Positions 1 through 7,646 of a stretch of 64,000 nt of DNA are shown in pieces. This stretch comes from Bog-257 sp963834135. GTDB lineage: Bacteria > Acidobacteriota > Terriglobia > Terriglobales > Acidobacteriaceae. Position numbers and translations under genes: made by a program. The DNA lies in assembly GCA_963834135.1 (NCBI GenBank), contig CAWIAN010000005.1:868001-932000 (forward strand). The letters are read 5' to 3'. Numbering within the stretch: position 1 is the first letter of the stretch; the number at the start of each line of letters is the position of its first letter. The notes below the pieces were generated by a model. That model was not told where the DNA came from, did no database searches, and saw only the letters and a list, made by a program, of their open reading frames with translations.

Positions 1-880
1 GCCGCAGCAGCGCCGCCGCTTTGCTCCGCTGGTTCCGGGCGTGACGCACGTTCCTTATCCGAATGTCTACCGCGCGACAGGCGCTGACGCTGAGGGCTAT
101 GCTCTGGAGTGTGCGCGCTTCATCGAGGAGAAGCTGTTCAAGACGACACTGCCTCCCGAAGAAGTGGCTGCGATTTTCGTGGAGCCGATCCAGGGTGAAG
201 GTGGCTACGTGGTCGCTCCAACGGTCTTCATGCAGGAGCTGCGGAAGATCTGCGACCGCCACGGAATTCTGCTGGTCGCCGATGAAGTGCAGTCGGGCGC
301 AGGCCGGACAGGGAAGTGGTGGGCCATCCAGCACACCGGCGTAGAGCCTGACATTGTCTGCAACGCGAAGGGCCTGGCCAGCGGTATGCCGCTCGGCATC
401 ATGATGTCGAAAGCCGAGATCATGGACTGGGTGCCCGGTTCGCACGCATCGACCTTCGGCGGCAATCCAGTGTCGATAGCGGCGGCGCTGGCGACGATGG
501 ACATCCTCGAACGCGAGGGCATCAAGAATGCCGAAGTCGTGGGTAAGCACATCATGGAGCGCATTGCCGAGTGGCCGAAGACACTCGATCTGGTGGGCGA
601 CGTGCGCGGCCGCGGGCTGATGATCGGTGTCGAGATTGTCACCGACAAGAAAGCCAAGACCCAGGGCGGCGCCGAGCGCGACAAGATCGTCGAGCTGGCA
701 TTCGAGCGCGGCGTTTTGTTGTTAGGCTGCGGACCGAACACGATTCGCATTGCGCCACCGCTCATCGTGACTAAGGAGCAGGCGGACATCGCGATGGACG
801 TGCTGGAAGAGTGCATCAACGTCGTCGCCGGCAAGCCCCACAGAAAAGCGGCGACGAACGGAAAACAAGCCGGAGCGTAA
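1..880 (+). CDS. class III PLP aminotransferase, acetylornithine/4-aminobutyrate type (5' end cut by window)
   Basis: PLP-dependent class III (omega) aminotransferase that should transfer the terminal amino group of a substrate such as 4-aminobutyrate or acetylornithine to 2-oxoglutarate in the cytoplasm. The reading frame is already open at base 2 and reads RRRFAPLVPGVTHVPYPNVY, typical internal sequence of this family, so the GTG at 41 is not the true start and the N-terminal PLP-domain part lies outside the window. Visible landmarks are EPIQGEGGYVVAP, the VADEVQSGAGRTGKWW strand with the cofactor-ring Asp, and NAKGLASGMPLG carrying the Schiff-base lysine (codon 368-370). The late GCGPNTIRIAPPL segment fits broad-specificity family members better than strict ArgD, so the substrate is left open. 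A strong terminator follows the stop codon. Confidence 0.9.
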   Translation, partial: PQQRRRFAPLVPGVTHVPYPNVYRATGADAEGYALECARFIEEKLFKTTLPPEEVAAIFVEPIQGEGGYVVAPTVFMQELRKICDRHGILLVADEVQSGAGRTGKWWAIQHTGVEPDIVCNAKGLASGMPLGIMMSKAEIMDWVPGSHASTFGGNPVSIAAALATMDILEREGIKNAEVVGKHIMERIAEWPKTLDLVGDVRGRGLMIGVEIVTDKKAKTQGGAERDKIVELAFERGVLLLGCGPNTIRIAPPLIVTKEQADIAMDVLEECINVVAGKPHRKAATNGKQAGA

Positions 881-904
881 CTTCGGTCAGAAATAAAAGC
901 GGGT

Positions 905-950
905 GCCCCGTTCTAGCCGGAACTTGGCTAGAGCGGGGCTTTTAACTTTT
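905..950 (+). terminator. rho-independent terminator after the aminotransferase gene
   Basis: A 14-bp stem (905-918 with 926-939, one G-T wobble) around a 7-nt loop is followed by TTTT-AAC-TTTT. It lies 25 nt after the stop codon and separates this gene from the aminopeptidase P gene. Confidence 0.85.
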
Positions 951-1050
951 GTTCTCGCTGGAACTGAGGCGCAGTGCGGCTCTCGGAACTAAGCTACGAA
1001 TCTACACGTACTTTGCAGTGAGGTGCTCGCAGTACTACACTGCCTACGCT

Positions 1051-2427
1051 ATGATCCGAAAGAATTGCATCGCTCTCACGCTGTTTCTCGCCCTCACTTC
1101 GCTCTTCGCCACCGCACAATACACCGACGTCACTGCCATGAACGATCTTGGCGGCCCGAAGGAATTCGCTGCCCGCCGGGCTGAGCTCGCTGCGAAGCTC
1201 AAGACAGGCTACGTATTGCTCTTCGCCAAAACCCAAGAGCCGCAGGCCGCGCACTATCGCGAAGACAACGACTTCTACTATTACACCGGCCTCTCCGACC
1301 TGGGCGCAGTGATGTTTATGAACGTCGAGAAGCAGACCGTGGTGATCTGGGAACCTCAGCAGAGTCCGCGCGAGATTCAGGTGTACGGCGCCAATCTCCT
1401 GGGGATGTCAAAGGACGAGCAGAAAGCGCTCGGATATCCGATCGTGCTGCCGCTTAGCGCCTTGGATGGAAACTTGGCCTTTCTCTTCGGCTCGGGCCAG
1501 GAAAACGACTTGTGGGTACGACTTGGCTTCGCCGACAAGCCGGATGGGGCCCGGTTTGAGACGGGACGCGATTATGCCGCCGAGTACAACGACCCTTACG
1601 GCCAAAACCTGCCCGGCGATCGCGGTGCCCTACTGAAGCTCCGCGAGCGGTATCCGGCAGCCCACCTTCGCGACATTACTGGGGCGATGGATCAGATGCG
1701 CAACATCAAGCGCCCGGGCGAAATCGAAGTACTGCGGCGCAACGGACGGATCAGTGCGATGGGAGACAAGCAGGCCATCGAGATGGCTCATCCCAACATG
1801 TTCGAGTACCAGATCGAAGCCGAGGCCGCATATGTGTTTTACAACGCCGGAGCGCAAGGCGTCGCATACCCTGCGATTGTCGGATCGGGAGTTCACGCCA
1901 ATACCTGGCACTACTTCTTCAATCGCGATCAGATCAAGCCGGGCAGCATCGTGGTCTTCGATTACGCCGCCGATCTCGATCACATGACCATGGACATCAC
2001 GCGCACCTTCAACATCGACGGCAAGTTCACGCCTGAGCAGGCCAAGTGGTACAACGTCGATCTGGAATCGCAAAAAGCCGTGATCGATATGCTCAAGGTC
2101 GGCAATACCTACGAGCAGGCGGCCGACGCCGGGAAAGCCGTTTTCGAAAAGGCAGGCGAAGGGGCGCAGTGGACCGGCTTTCCCGGACACTTCGTCGGCC
2201 TGGCGACACACGATGTCATGCTGCCGAAGGGGCCGATCCAGGCAGGGCAGGTCGTAACCGTCGAGCCGATTGTCGAATTTCCCGACAAGCATTGGCACTT
2301 CCGCGTGGAGGACACCATCCTGATCACAGCGAACGGTCCCGAGATTCTGTCATCGTCAATTCCCAAAGAGATGGCGGATGTGGAGAAGCTGGTGGGTACG
2401 CAGCCCGCACCACAAGTTGTAAAGTGA
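1051..2427 (+). CDS. pepP: Xaa-Pro aminopeptidase (aminopeptidase P, M24B), exported
   Basis: Dinuclear metallopeptidase of the M24B family that removes N-terminal residues preceding proline. ATG 1051 is chosen as start because it opens a clear signal peptide (MIRKNCIALTLFLALTSLFATAQ region); the open frame extends upstream only through a weak TTG at 949. An AMP_N-like domain (about residues 20-160) precedes the pita-bread catalytic domain. Metal ligands are visible as Asp in VVFDYAAD, Asp in MDITRTF, His in GFPGHFVG, Glu in TVEPIVEF and Glu in FRVEDTI. At 458 aa the length is normal. Export suggests periplasmic peptide salvage rather than the cytoplasmic role of E. coli PepP. It stands between terminator-bounded neighbours and appears to be its own transcription unit. 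Confidence 0.92.
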   Translation: MIRKNCIALTLFLALTSLFATAQYTDVTAMNDLGGPKEFAARRAELAAKLKTGYVLLFAKTQEPQAAHYREDNDFYYYTGLSDLGAVMFMNVEKQTVVIWEPQQSPREIQVYGANLLGMSKDEQKALGYPIVLPLSALDGNLAFLFGSGQENDLWVRLGFADKPDGARFETGRDYAAEYNDPYGQNLPGDRGALLKLRERYPAAHLRDITGAMDQMRNIKRPGEIEVLRRNGRISAMGDKQAIEMAHPNMFEYQIEAEAAYVFYNAGAQGVAYPAIVGSGVHANTWHYFFNRDQIKPGSIVVFDYAADLDHMTMDITRTFNIDGKFTPEQAKWYNVDLESQKAVIDMLKVGNTYEQAADAGKAVFEKAGEGAQWTGFPGHFVGLATHDVMLPKGPIQAGQVVTVEPIVEFPDKHWHFRVEDTILITANGPEILSSSIPKEMADVEKLVGTQPAPQVVK

Positions 2428-2495
2428 TTCGTAGCATTCAACGAAGTTAAGACGGGGTAACATAGAAGGGCTGAGTTCTTAGGGAAGGTCTGCCT

Positions 2496-3527
2496 GTGCC
2501 TGAATTGCGTAAAGATCCGATCATCGGACGATGGGTCATCATTTCTACGGACCGCTCGAAGCGCCCTTCCGATTTCATGCGGGAGCCGGTAAAGATGAAG
2601 GGCGGCTTTTGTCCCTTCTGCGCGGGCAACGAGAGCAAGACGCCACCAGAAGTTCTGGCGTATCGTCCCAACGGGGCGTCGGCGAACAGCAATGGATGGA
2701 CCGTGCGCGTCGTGCCGAATAAATTTCCATCGCTCGGTATCGAAGGACAGCTGAACCGCCAGGCCGAGGGCATGTTCGACAAGATGAACGGCGTCGGCGC
2801 GCATGAGGTCATCGTTGAAACTCCAGACCATGGCGTAACCCTGGCGAACTTGCCGGAGAAGCGTATCGAGGATGTTTTCTGGGCCTTCCGCGATCGCATT
2901 CTCGATCTGAAGCAGGACCGCCGCTTCAAATACATCCTCATCTTCAAGAATCATGGCCCCCTGGCAGGCGCTACGCTGGAGCATTCGCACGGCCAACTCA
3001 TTGCGCTCCCCATCGTGCCCAAGCATGTGGTCGAGGAGCTTGAGGGTTCCAAGCAGTACTACGTTTACAAGGAGCGCTGCGTCTTCTGCGACATCATCCG
3101 GCAGGAAACCGAGTCCGGCGTGCGCGTGGTCTCCGAAAACGACGGCTTCCTGACCCTTGCACCCTACGCGCCGCGCTTTCCGTTCGAGACCTGGATCCTG
3201 CCCAAGCGCCATGAGTCGGCATTTGAGAACGCGTCGTCGCAGGTATATGAAGGCTTAGCCAAGGCGCTGAAGAACCTGCTGATGCGCGCCGACCAAGTGC
3301 TGGACAATCCGGCTTACAACCTCGTGCTGCATACCGCGCCGGCGCAAGAAGCGTCGATGGACCACTATCACTGGCATCTGGAGTTCATGCCGCGGCTGAC
3401 CAAGATCGCCGGCTTCGAGTGGGGAACCGGCTTTTATCAGAATCCGACTCCGCCTGAGGAAGCTGCGCGATATCTGCGCGAGGCGCGAATCGAGACGCCG
3501 CAAACGGCGGCGGTTCAGACGCCGTAA
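2496..3527 (+). CDS. galT: galactose-1-phosphate uridylyltransferase
   Basis: HIT-superfamily enzyme of the Leloir pathway, exchanging UMP between UDP-glucose and galactose-1-phosphate. GTG 2496 is supported by GGAAGG about 7 nt upstream and by the family N-terminus MPELRKDPIIGRWVIIS. Two zinc-type cysteine pairs, CPFCAGNE near residue 45 and CVFCDII near residue 200, and HSHGQLIALP precede the second HIT half with DHYHWHLEFMPR, whose His-x-His-x-His-like cluster supplies the nucleophile and metal ligands. The C-terminal FEWGTGFYQNPTPPEEAA segment is typical of GalT-like proteins. At 343 aa it is full length. No galE or galK is adjacent, so it may also act on other sugar phosphates. Confidence 0.9.
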   Translation: MPELRKDPIIGRWVIISTDRSKRPSDFMREPVKMKGGFCPFCAGNESKTPPEVLAYRPNGASANSNGWTVRVVPNKFPSLGIEGQLNRQAEGMFDKMNGVGAHEVIVETPDHGVTLANLPEKRIEDVFWAFRDRILDLKQDRRFKYILIFKNHGPLAGATLEHSHGQLIALPIVPKHVVEELEGSKQYYVYKERCVFCDIIRQETESGVRVVSENDGFLTLAPYAPRFPFETWILPKRHESAFENASSQVYEGLAKALKNLLMRADQVLDNPAYNLVLHTAPAQEASMDHYHWHLEFMPRLTKIAGFEWGTGFYQNPTPPEEAARYLREARIETPQTAAVQTP

Positions 3528-3558
3528 TAGCAATCACCCAACCGCCTAAGGACTCGCG

Positions 3559-3948
3559 ATGTGCGACCGACCTGCCGTACAAATTGCGGGCGAGGAGTTG
3601 TTAATCCAGTGGTTCGGCAAGTGGCCGTGTTTTCATGACGCCGAAGTGATGAGCTTATTTCTTGCCCGGAGCGGCGAGTCGGTAATCCGTATCTACCCTT
3701 ATTATCCGGAGAAGCCTGCGACGGTGGAATTCATCCTGAGCGACATTTCGGATATCGAACTCGCTGACTTCAGCGGTCAGAACGTTATACACAGCCTAAG
3801 CATCGAGAAAGCCAGGAATCAGTACGATGAAGACGTATTTCGTCTTATCTTGGCTCCCTGTTATGGAGTTGCCGGGCGAGTAGATGCCGGATGCATGCAC
3901 GTCAGGCTTTCGCCTGGGCCTAGTTCCGACGGTGGCAGTGCTTGGTAA
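3559..3948 (+). CDS. small Imm50-like protein (immunity-protein family)
   Basis: A 129-aa soluble protein with the pattern WFGKWPCFHDAEVMSLFLAR near its N-terminus and a C-terminal strand ending APCYGVAGRVDAGCMHVRLSPG. The FHDAEV motif and the all-beta, strand-rich profile resemble the Imm50 family of polymorphic-toxin immunity proteins, recognised here by pattern only. It has no signal peptide or membrane segment. It follows galT by 31 nt and precedes the DAC-like gene by 72 nt. No toxin with an RHS, CdiA or LXG-type body is visible nearby, so it may be an orphan immunity gene or a member of the wider family with another role. Confidence 0.6.
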   Translation: MCDRPAVQIAGEELLIQWFGKWPCFHDAEVMSLFLARSGESVIRIYPYYPEKPATVEFILSDISDIELADFSGQNVIHSLSIEKARNQYDEDVFRLILAPCYGVAGRVDAGCMHVRLSPGPSSDGGSAW

Positions 3949-4020
3949 TGGGGCCTTCGCTGTGCAATCCTCCGACGCATGTTCGTTTCGATTTGATGTA
4001 ACCTTGAAGTAACGCCTCAG

Positions 4021-5421
4021 GTGCTCGCACCTTTCGCAATCGGTCGCGATCCAATCTCCATGGGTATGCAGGCACTGAAAAATCGAGCACGTTTCCTCAG
4101 TGGGCTGTACAGCGACCTGCTGGAGACTGGGATCCGCTACTTCTTTCCGGGCTCGACCTTGCAGCGGGTTTCGGAGGGGGCCGAGGAGATGCCTGGTCTG
4201 CTGGGCGCGGTGCCCAGTGGCGGGGAAGTGCAATTCGAGTGGATGGGCTCGGGCTATTCGCTTACCGCCAGTTCTAAACTCTCCGATCACGAGCGCCGTC
4301 TGCTACGCAGTATCGGCATGGTGCTGTCGGCTCGCTACCAGTTGCTCACGAATGAGGCCTTGGCGGCGCAGAGTTTTTCGCTCTTTCGCGGGCTGCCGGA
4401 AGACCGCTTTGTTTCGGCGTTCCTCGATCCGGCACCGCACAGCAGCGCAGAAAGCATCGCCGAGATTCCTGATCGCATCGCCGACGCGATCGAGGTGTTG
4501 CGTACCAGCAGCATGAGCACCTACGAGAACCGCCGCATCTCGACCGGCGTGCTGCTCTTCGGCTCCATGCCCGAGCCCTGTCATGCGCCGCCGGAGACGC
4601 CGCCGAATGCGCTTCCTTATTCCCATCAACTCACCACGATTCGCAGCTTCCATCGCCTATGTGATGGCCTGCGTACGATGGCGCTGGTCGACCAGAACGG
4701 TTTGCTGGCGGAGTTGATTGACGTCCACGAGTGGGCTGAGCCCTATCGCGACATGCCGCTGGCCGTGCCGCCTTCGGCAATGTATATCGACCATGCACGC
4801 GCCACCTTGTGTGGCGGGCATGTATGCCTCGTGCTTTCTCCCAACGGTGAAATCAAGGTCTACAACGACGGTGTTCCGGTTTTCCGCTTCATCGACGGTA
4901 AGTGGCGGCTGGTGGATGCGCGCCATCGCTATGTAATGTGGAAGGAAGCCATCGGCAACGCCGAGCTGGCAGAACGTCTGTTCTCGGTCGCGCTGAATCT
5001 CACGGAGAGCCGCCGTGGTGCGCTCTTCGTTGTCCTTGACAAAGCCGAGTCGGCGGATGTTCTGGTGTCGCAGCCGGACCTTCTCGACCACTTGAATCAC
5101 GCCGACATTGCCGACGGGGTCACCAGCAAAGACCAGTTGCACTACCTGTTGCGCGACAAGAGTATCCTCGACGTCCCTTCGACGGTGCTCGAGAACATCG
5201 CGCGTATCGATGGGGCTGTCGTGCTCTGCAGCAACGCGAATCTGTTGGCGTTTGGTGCGATCCTGCATCATCACTCGACAGAGGAGGCGCTGAATCGTAC
5301 CGTCGAAGGCGGTCGCACCACCGCCGCCATTGCAGCCTCGCACTACGGCACCGTGCTGAAGATCAGCGAAGACGGCCTGATCTCGATGTACCGCGGCGGA
5401 AAATGTCTGTGGGAGATGTAG
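4021..5421 (+). CDS. protein with degenerate diadenylate-cyclase (DisA_N/DAC)-like C-terminal domain
   Basis: A 466-aa protein without signal peptide or membrane helices. Residues 390-466 resemble the end of a DAC (DisA_N) domain: an IARIDGAVVLC strand with the DGA motif at 397-399, then AFGAIL, then EGGRTTAAIAAS at 428-439 where active cyclases have G-T-R-H-R-A-A, and an SEDGLISMYRGGK strand. The RHR triad is therefore RTT, arguing against normal c-di-AMP synthesis and for nucleotide binding or a related chemistry. Residues 1-370 match no family I know; they resemble the unassigned sensor regions reported N-terminal to other DAC domains. GTG 4021 opens the frame without a clear Shine-Dalgarno; ATG 4060 or 4066 are alternatives. 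Confidence 0.6.
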   Translation: MLAPFAIGRDPISMGMQALKNRARFLSGLYSDLLETGIRYFFPGSTLQRVSEGAEEMPGLLGAVPSGGEVQFEWMGSGYSLTASSKLSDHERRLLRSIGMVLSARYQLLTNEALAAQSFSLFRGLPEDRFVSAFLDPAPHSSAESIAEIPDRIADAIEVLRTSSMSTYENRRISTGVLLFGSMPEPCHAPPETPPNALPYSHQLTTIRSFHRLCDGLRTMALVDQNGLLAELIDVHEWAEPYRDMPLAVPPSAMYIDHARATLCGGHVCLVLSPNGEIKVYNDGVPVFRFIDGKWRLVDARHRYVMWKEAIGNAELAERLFSVALNLTESRRGALFVVLDKAESADVLVSQPDLLDHLNHADIADGVTSKDQLHYLLRDKSILDVPSTVLENIARIDGAVVLCSNANLLAFGAILHHHSTEEALNRTVEGGRTTAAIAASHYGTVLKISEDGLISMYRGGKCLWEM

Positions 5422-5510
5422 AGCAGGTTTCCCGTGGCTGGTTTCGAATCCTGCTGCGATCCACATCTCGCTCCGATGATGTGGCCGACTCTCCAGTGCC
5501 AGCCGGTGAT

Positions 5511-5526
5511 TACAATAGACGCAGTG
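5511..5526 (+). promoter_or_regulatory. -10-like hexamer TACAAT 7 nt before the CGNR gene start
   Basis: TACAAT at 5511-5516 lies 7 nt ahead of GTG 5524, which would place transcription start at or next to the start codon. No convincing -35 box or Shine-Dalgarno is visible, so this is a tentative leaderless start. Confidence 0.35.
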
Positions 5527-6150
5527 CCAGCCTCGCAACAAAACGAATTCCAGTTTGATCTGACAGGCGGACACCTCGCTCTCGATCTTGCCAACACCAT
5601 CAGTCGTCGAGACGACCCCGAGCGGCGGGCAGAACACCTGACGACCTACGCTGACCTCGTCTCGTTCGCCATTCAGGACAAAATCCTGTCACGCAGGGAG
5701 GCTAAGGAACTCGGGTCGTTCGCGGCGAAAAATCTGAATGCAGCGAGCCGAAGTTTTCGCAAGGCAATCGAACTGCGCGAAGCAATTTATGCGACGTTCG
5801 CTGCCGCCGTACGAGGAAAGTCTGTGCCGCCGAACGAGCTGCAGGTCGTGGACGATTGCGCGCAAGAAGCCCTTCGGCAACGGCATCTCACGGCGGGGAA
5901 CAAAGGATTTCGCTGGGAATGGGAGACGGATGGCAAGAACGCTCTCGACCAAATAATCTGGCCCATCGCTCAGTCGGCAGCCGACCTACTCACCTCAGCC
6001 GAACTGAATCTTGTTCGCTGGTGCGAAGCCTCGGATTGCGATTGGCTCTTCCTCGACCACAGCCGAAATCGCAGTCGCCGCTGGTGCGATATGGCGAGTT
6101 GCGGCAATCGCGCCAAAGCTCGCCGCCATTACCAGCGCACGCATGAATAG
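5524..6150 (+). CDS. CGNR zinc-finger (ABATE domain) putative transcriptional regulator
   Basis: A 208-aa protein of the ABATE/CGNR family. The N-terminal half begins with the characteristic GGHLALDLANTIS, and the C-terminal zinc ribbon reads CEASDCDWLFLDHSRNRSRR, WCDMASCGNRAKARRHYQR, with four cysteines and the basic CGNR motif expected to bind DNA. GTG 5524 is preferred over GTG 5434 because upstream residues are not family-like and a -10-like box sits just before it. Family members are thought to be stress- or metabolite-responsive regulators. Its target is unknown; the upstream DAC-like gene or the downstream convergent protease gene are candidates only by position. Confidence 0.85.
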   Translation: MPASQQNEFQFDLTGGHLALDLANTISRRDDPERRAEHLTTYADLVSFAIQDKILSRREAKELGSFAAKNLNAASRSFRKAIELREAIYATFAAAVRGKSVPPNELQVVDDCAQEALRQRHLTAGNKGFRWEWETDGKNALDQIIWPIAQSAADLLTSAELNLVRWCEASDCDWLFLDHSRNRSRRWCDMASCGNRAKARRHYQRTHE

Positions 6151-6152
6151 CA

Positions 6153-7151
6153 TTATTGCGTTCGGGGCTGCGGAGTAACCACCAGCTTCAGCAGCTCGGT
6201 GCCGCGGACCACTTCCATCTCGCATGCCAGGCCGCTGCGATCGTCCGTCAGCAAGCGGTGCAGGTCGTCTACGTTTCCGACAGTCGAGCCCGCAAAGCGC
6301 ACCAAAACATCGCGCTCGCGTACTCCCGCACGCTGCGCCGGTCCGCCGGCGACCACGTTCAGTGCCAGCAGACCGCTCTCCGTCGGTAGATCGTAGTAGC
6401 GCACCAGGCGGCGGTGGAGCGAAACACCTTGTCCCATCACACCAATGTAGCTGCGGCGAACCCGGCCATCGCGTATCAGGCGCGAGGCGACGAATTCCGC
6501 CGTGTTCGCGCCGATCGCAAAGCAGATTCCCTGCGCGCCCATGATGGTCGCGGTATTCACGCCTACGACTTGGCCACGCGAGTCGACCAGCGGCCCACCG
6601 GAGTTGCCGGGATTCAGTGCCGCATCGGTCTGGATCACGCCATCGATCAGCCGCCCGGAGCGCGAGCGCATGGTCCGGTCCAGCGCGCTCACTACGCCGG
6701 CCGTCACCGTGTGCTGAAAGCCCAGGGGATTGCCAATCGCAATGACCAACTGGCCCACCGCGAGTCTTCGCGAACTACCGAGCGGCACCGAAGGCGCCGC
6801 CACGCCGCTGCGGATGACCGCCAAGTCGGTGTCGGGATCGTCGCCGACCACTTCGGCCGGGAAGCGCTCGCCGCCCGCCGTGGTGACCGACAGTGCGGTC
6901 GCCGCGTGCACGACGTGGCTATTCGTCAGGATGAATCCGTCGGGAGTAAACACGAATCCTGATCCAGCGCCTTCGCCTCGTGCCTGCTTGACTTGGATGT
7001 GAACCACGGCCGGACCAACTCGCTCGACCGATCCCACAACCGCGCGCGAGTAGCTGTCCAGCAGTTCGAGGTCAGGATTCGTTAGAAGGTCCTGCTTTTC
7101 GCCTACCGGAGCGGAATCGAGTTCGTCGCCCAAAAAATGAAGAGATCCCAT
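6153..7151 (-). CDS. HtrA-like trypsin/PDZ serine protease without signal peptide
   Basis: S1C (DegP/HtrA-type) serine protease with a C-terminal PDZ domain, 332 aa. The catalytic triad is visible as His in LTNSHVVHAA, Asp in DPDTDLAVIR and Ser in ALNPGNSGGPL; the PDZ domain covers roughly the last 90 residues (RRSYIGVMGQGV onward). ATG 7151 is preferred because GAGGTGAT directly precedes it; ATG 7166 is a weaker alternative, and the longer open frame runs antisense through the ferredoxin gene. The start region MGSLHFLGDELDSAPVG has no signal peptide or membrane anchor, unlike typical periplasmic HtrA proteins, so it probably acts in the cytoplasm. It is separated from the upstream ferredoxin gene by a terminator. 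Confidence 0.88.
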   Translation of the reverse strand: MGSLHFLGDELDSAPVGEKQDLLTNPDLELLDSYSRAVVGSVERVGPAVVHIQVKQARGEGAGSGFVFTPDGFILTNSHVVHAATALSVTTAGGERFPAEVVGDDPDTDLAVIRSGVAAPSVPLGSSRRLAVGQLVIAIGNPLGFQHTVTAGVVSALDRTMRSRSGRLIDGVIQTDAALNPGNSGGPLVDSRGQVVGVNTATIMGAQGICFAIGANTAEFVASRLIRDGRVRRSYIGVMGQGVSLHRRLVRYYDLPTESGLLALNVVAGGPAQRAGVRERDVLVRFAGSTVGNVDDLHRLLTDDRSGLACEMEVVRGTELLKLVVTPQPRTQ

Positions 7152-7226
7152 ATCACCTCGTGACATGTGGATGCTGAGTTGACGGGATTCGATTCGCCAC
7201 ACGAAAGATGGGCGCGTCAGAATGAC

Positions 7227-7250
7227 AAAAGGCACACCCGGTGGTGTGCC
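7227..7250 (-). terminator. rho-independent terminator after the ferredoxin gene
   Basis: An 8-bp perfect stem (7231-7238 with 7243-7250, loop CGGT) is followed on the minus strand by TTTTG. It lies 22 nt after the ferredoxin stop codon. Confidence 0.75.
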
Positions 7251-7272
7251 CTTGTTGAATTTGAAGAGCGAA

Positions 7273-7533
7273 CTAGCGACCGAAGTACTTGGCGTTGCGG
7301 TCGGCGTAGTCCTTCCATTTTTCCGGCAGATCGTCGAGCGCGAAAATCGCCGACACCGGACACACCGGCACGCACGCGCCGCAATCAATGCACTCGACCG
7401 GATCGATGTACAGCATCTCTTCAGCGCCGTGCTTCTCGCTGTCCTTCTTGGGGTGAATGCAGTCCACCGGACAGGCATCGACGCAAGCTGTGTCCTTCGT
7501 GCCAATACAGGGTTCCGCGATCACGTAAGCCAT
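7273..7533 (-). CDS. 7Fe-type ferredoxin
   Basis: Small cytoplasmic electron carrier of 86 aa. The N-terminal cluster region has cysteines in the EPCIGTKDTACVDACPVDCI segment and the second has CIDCGACVPVCPVSAI, the order typical of FdxA-like [3Fe-4S][4Fe-4S] or 2[4Fe-4S] ferredoxins. The C-terminal tail LPEKWKDYADRNAKYF is also family-typical. ATG 7533 has GAGGAGA about 8 nt upstream. It is a single-gene unit between the aconitase-type gene and a terminator; its redox partners are not evident from context. Confidence 0.92.
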   Translation of the reverse strand: MAYVIAEPCIGTKDTACVDACPVDCIHPKKDSEKHGAEEMLYIDPVECIDCGACVPVCPVSAIFALDDLPEKWKDYADRNAKYFGR

Positions 7534-7646
7534 AAAGCAGTGTCTCCTCAGATCGTTCTATGCGTTATATGGAGAATACCTGGTAAGAATAGGCACTCCG
7601 ATACTATCAAAACAGCTCGCGTTGTGCGACGGACTGCAATGCTGAA

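Noticed and set aside
2109..3212. 367-codon frame on the minus strand across pepP and galT
   Set aside because: It is antisense to two well-supported genes and its translation (Arg/Asp-rich) matches no family.
7152..7505. Longer N-terminus of the HtrA-like protease up to 7505
   Set aside because: It overlaps the ferredoxin gene in another frame, is Arg/Cys-rich nonsense, and lacks a ribosome-binding site.
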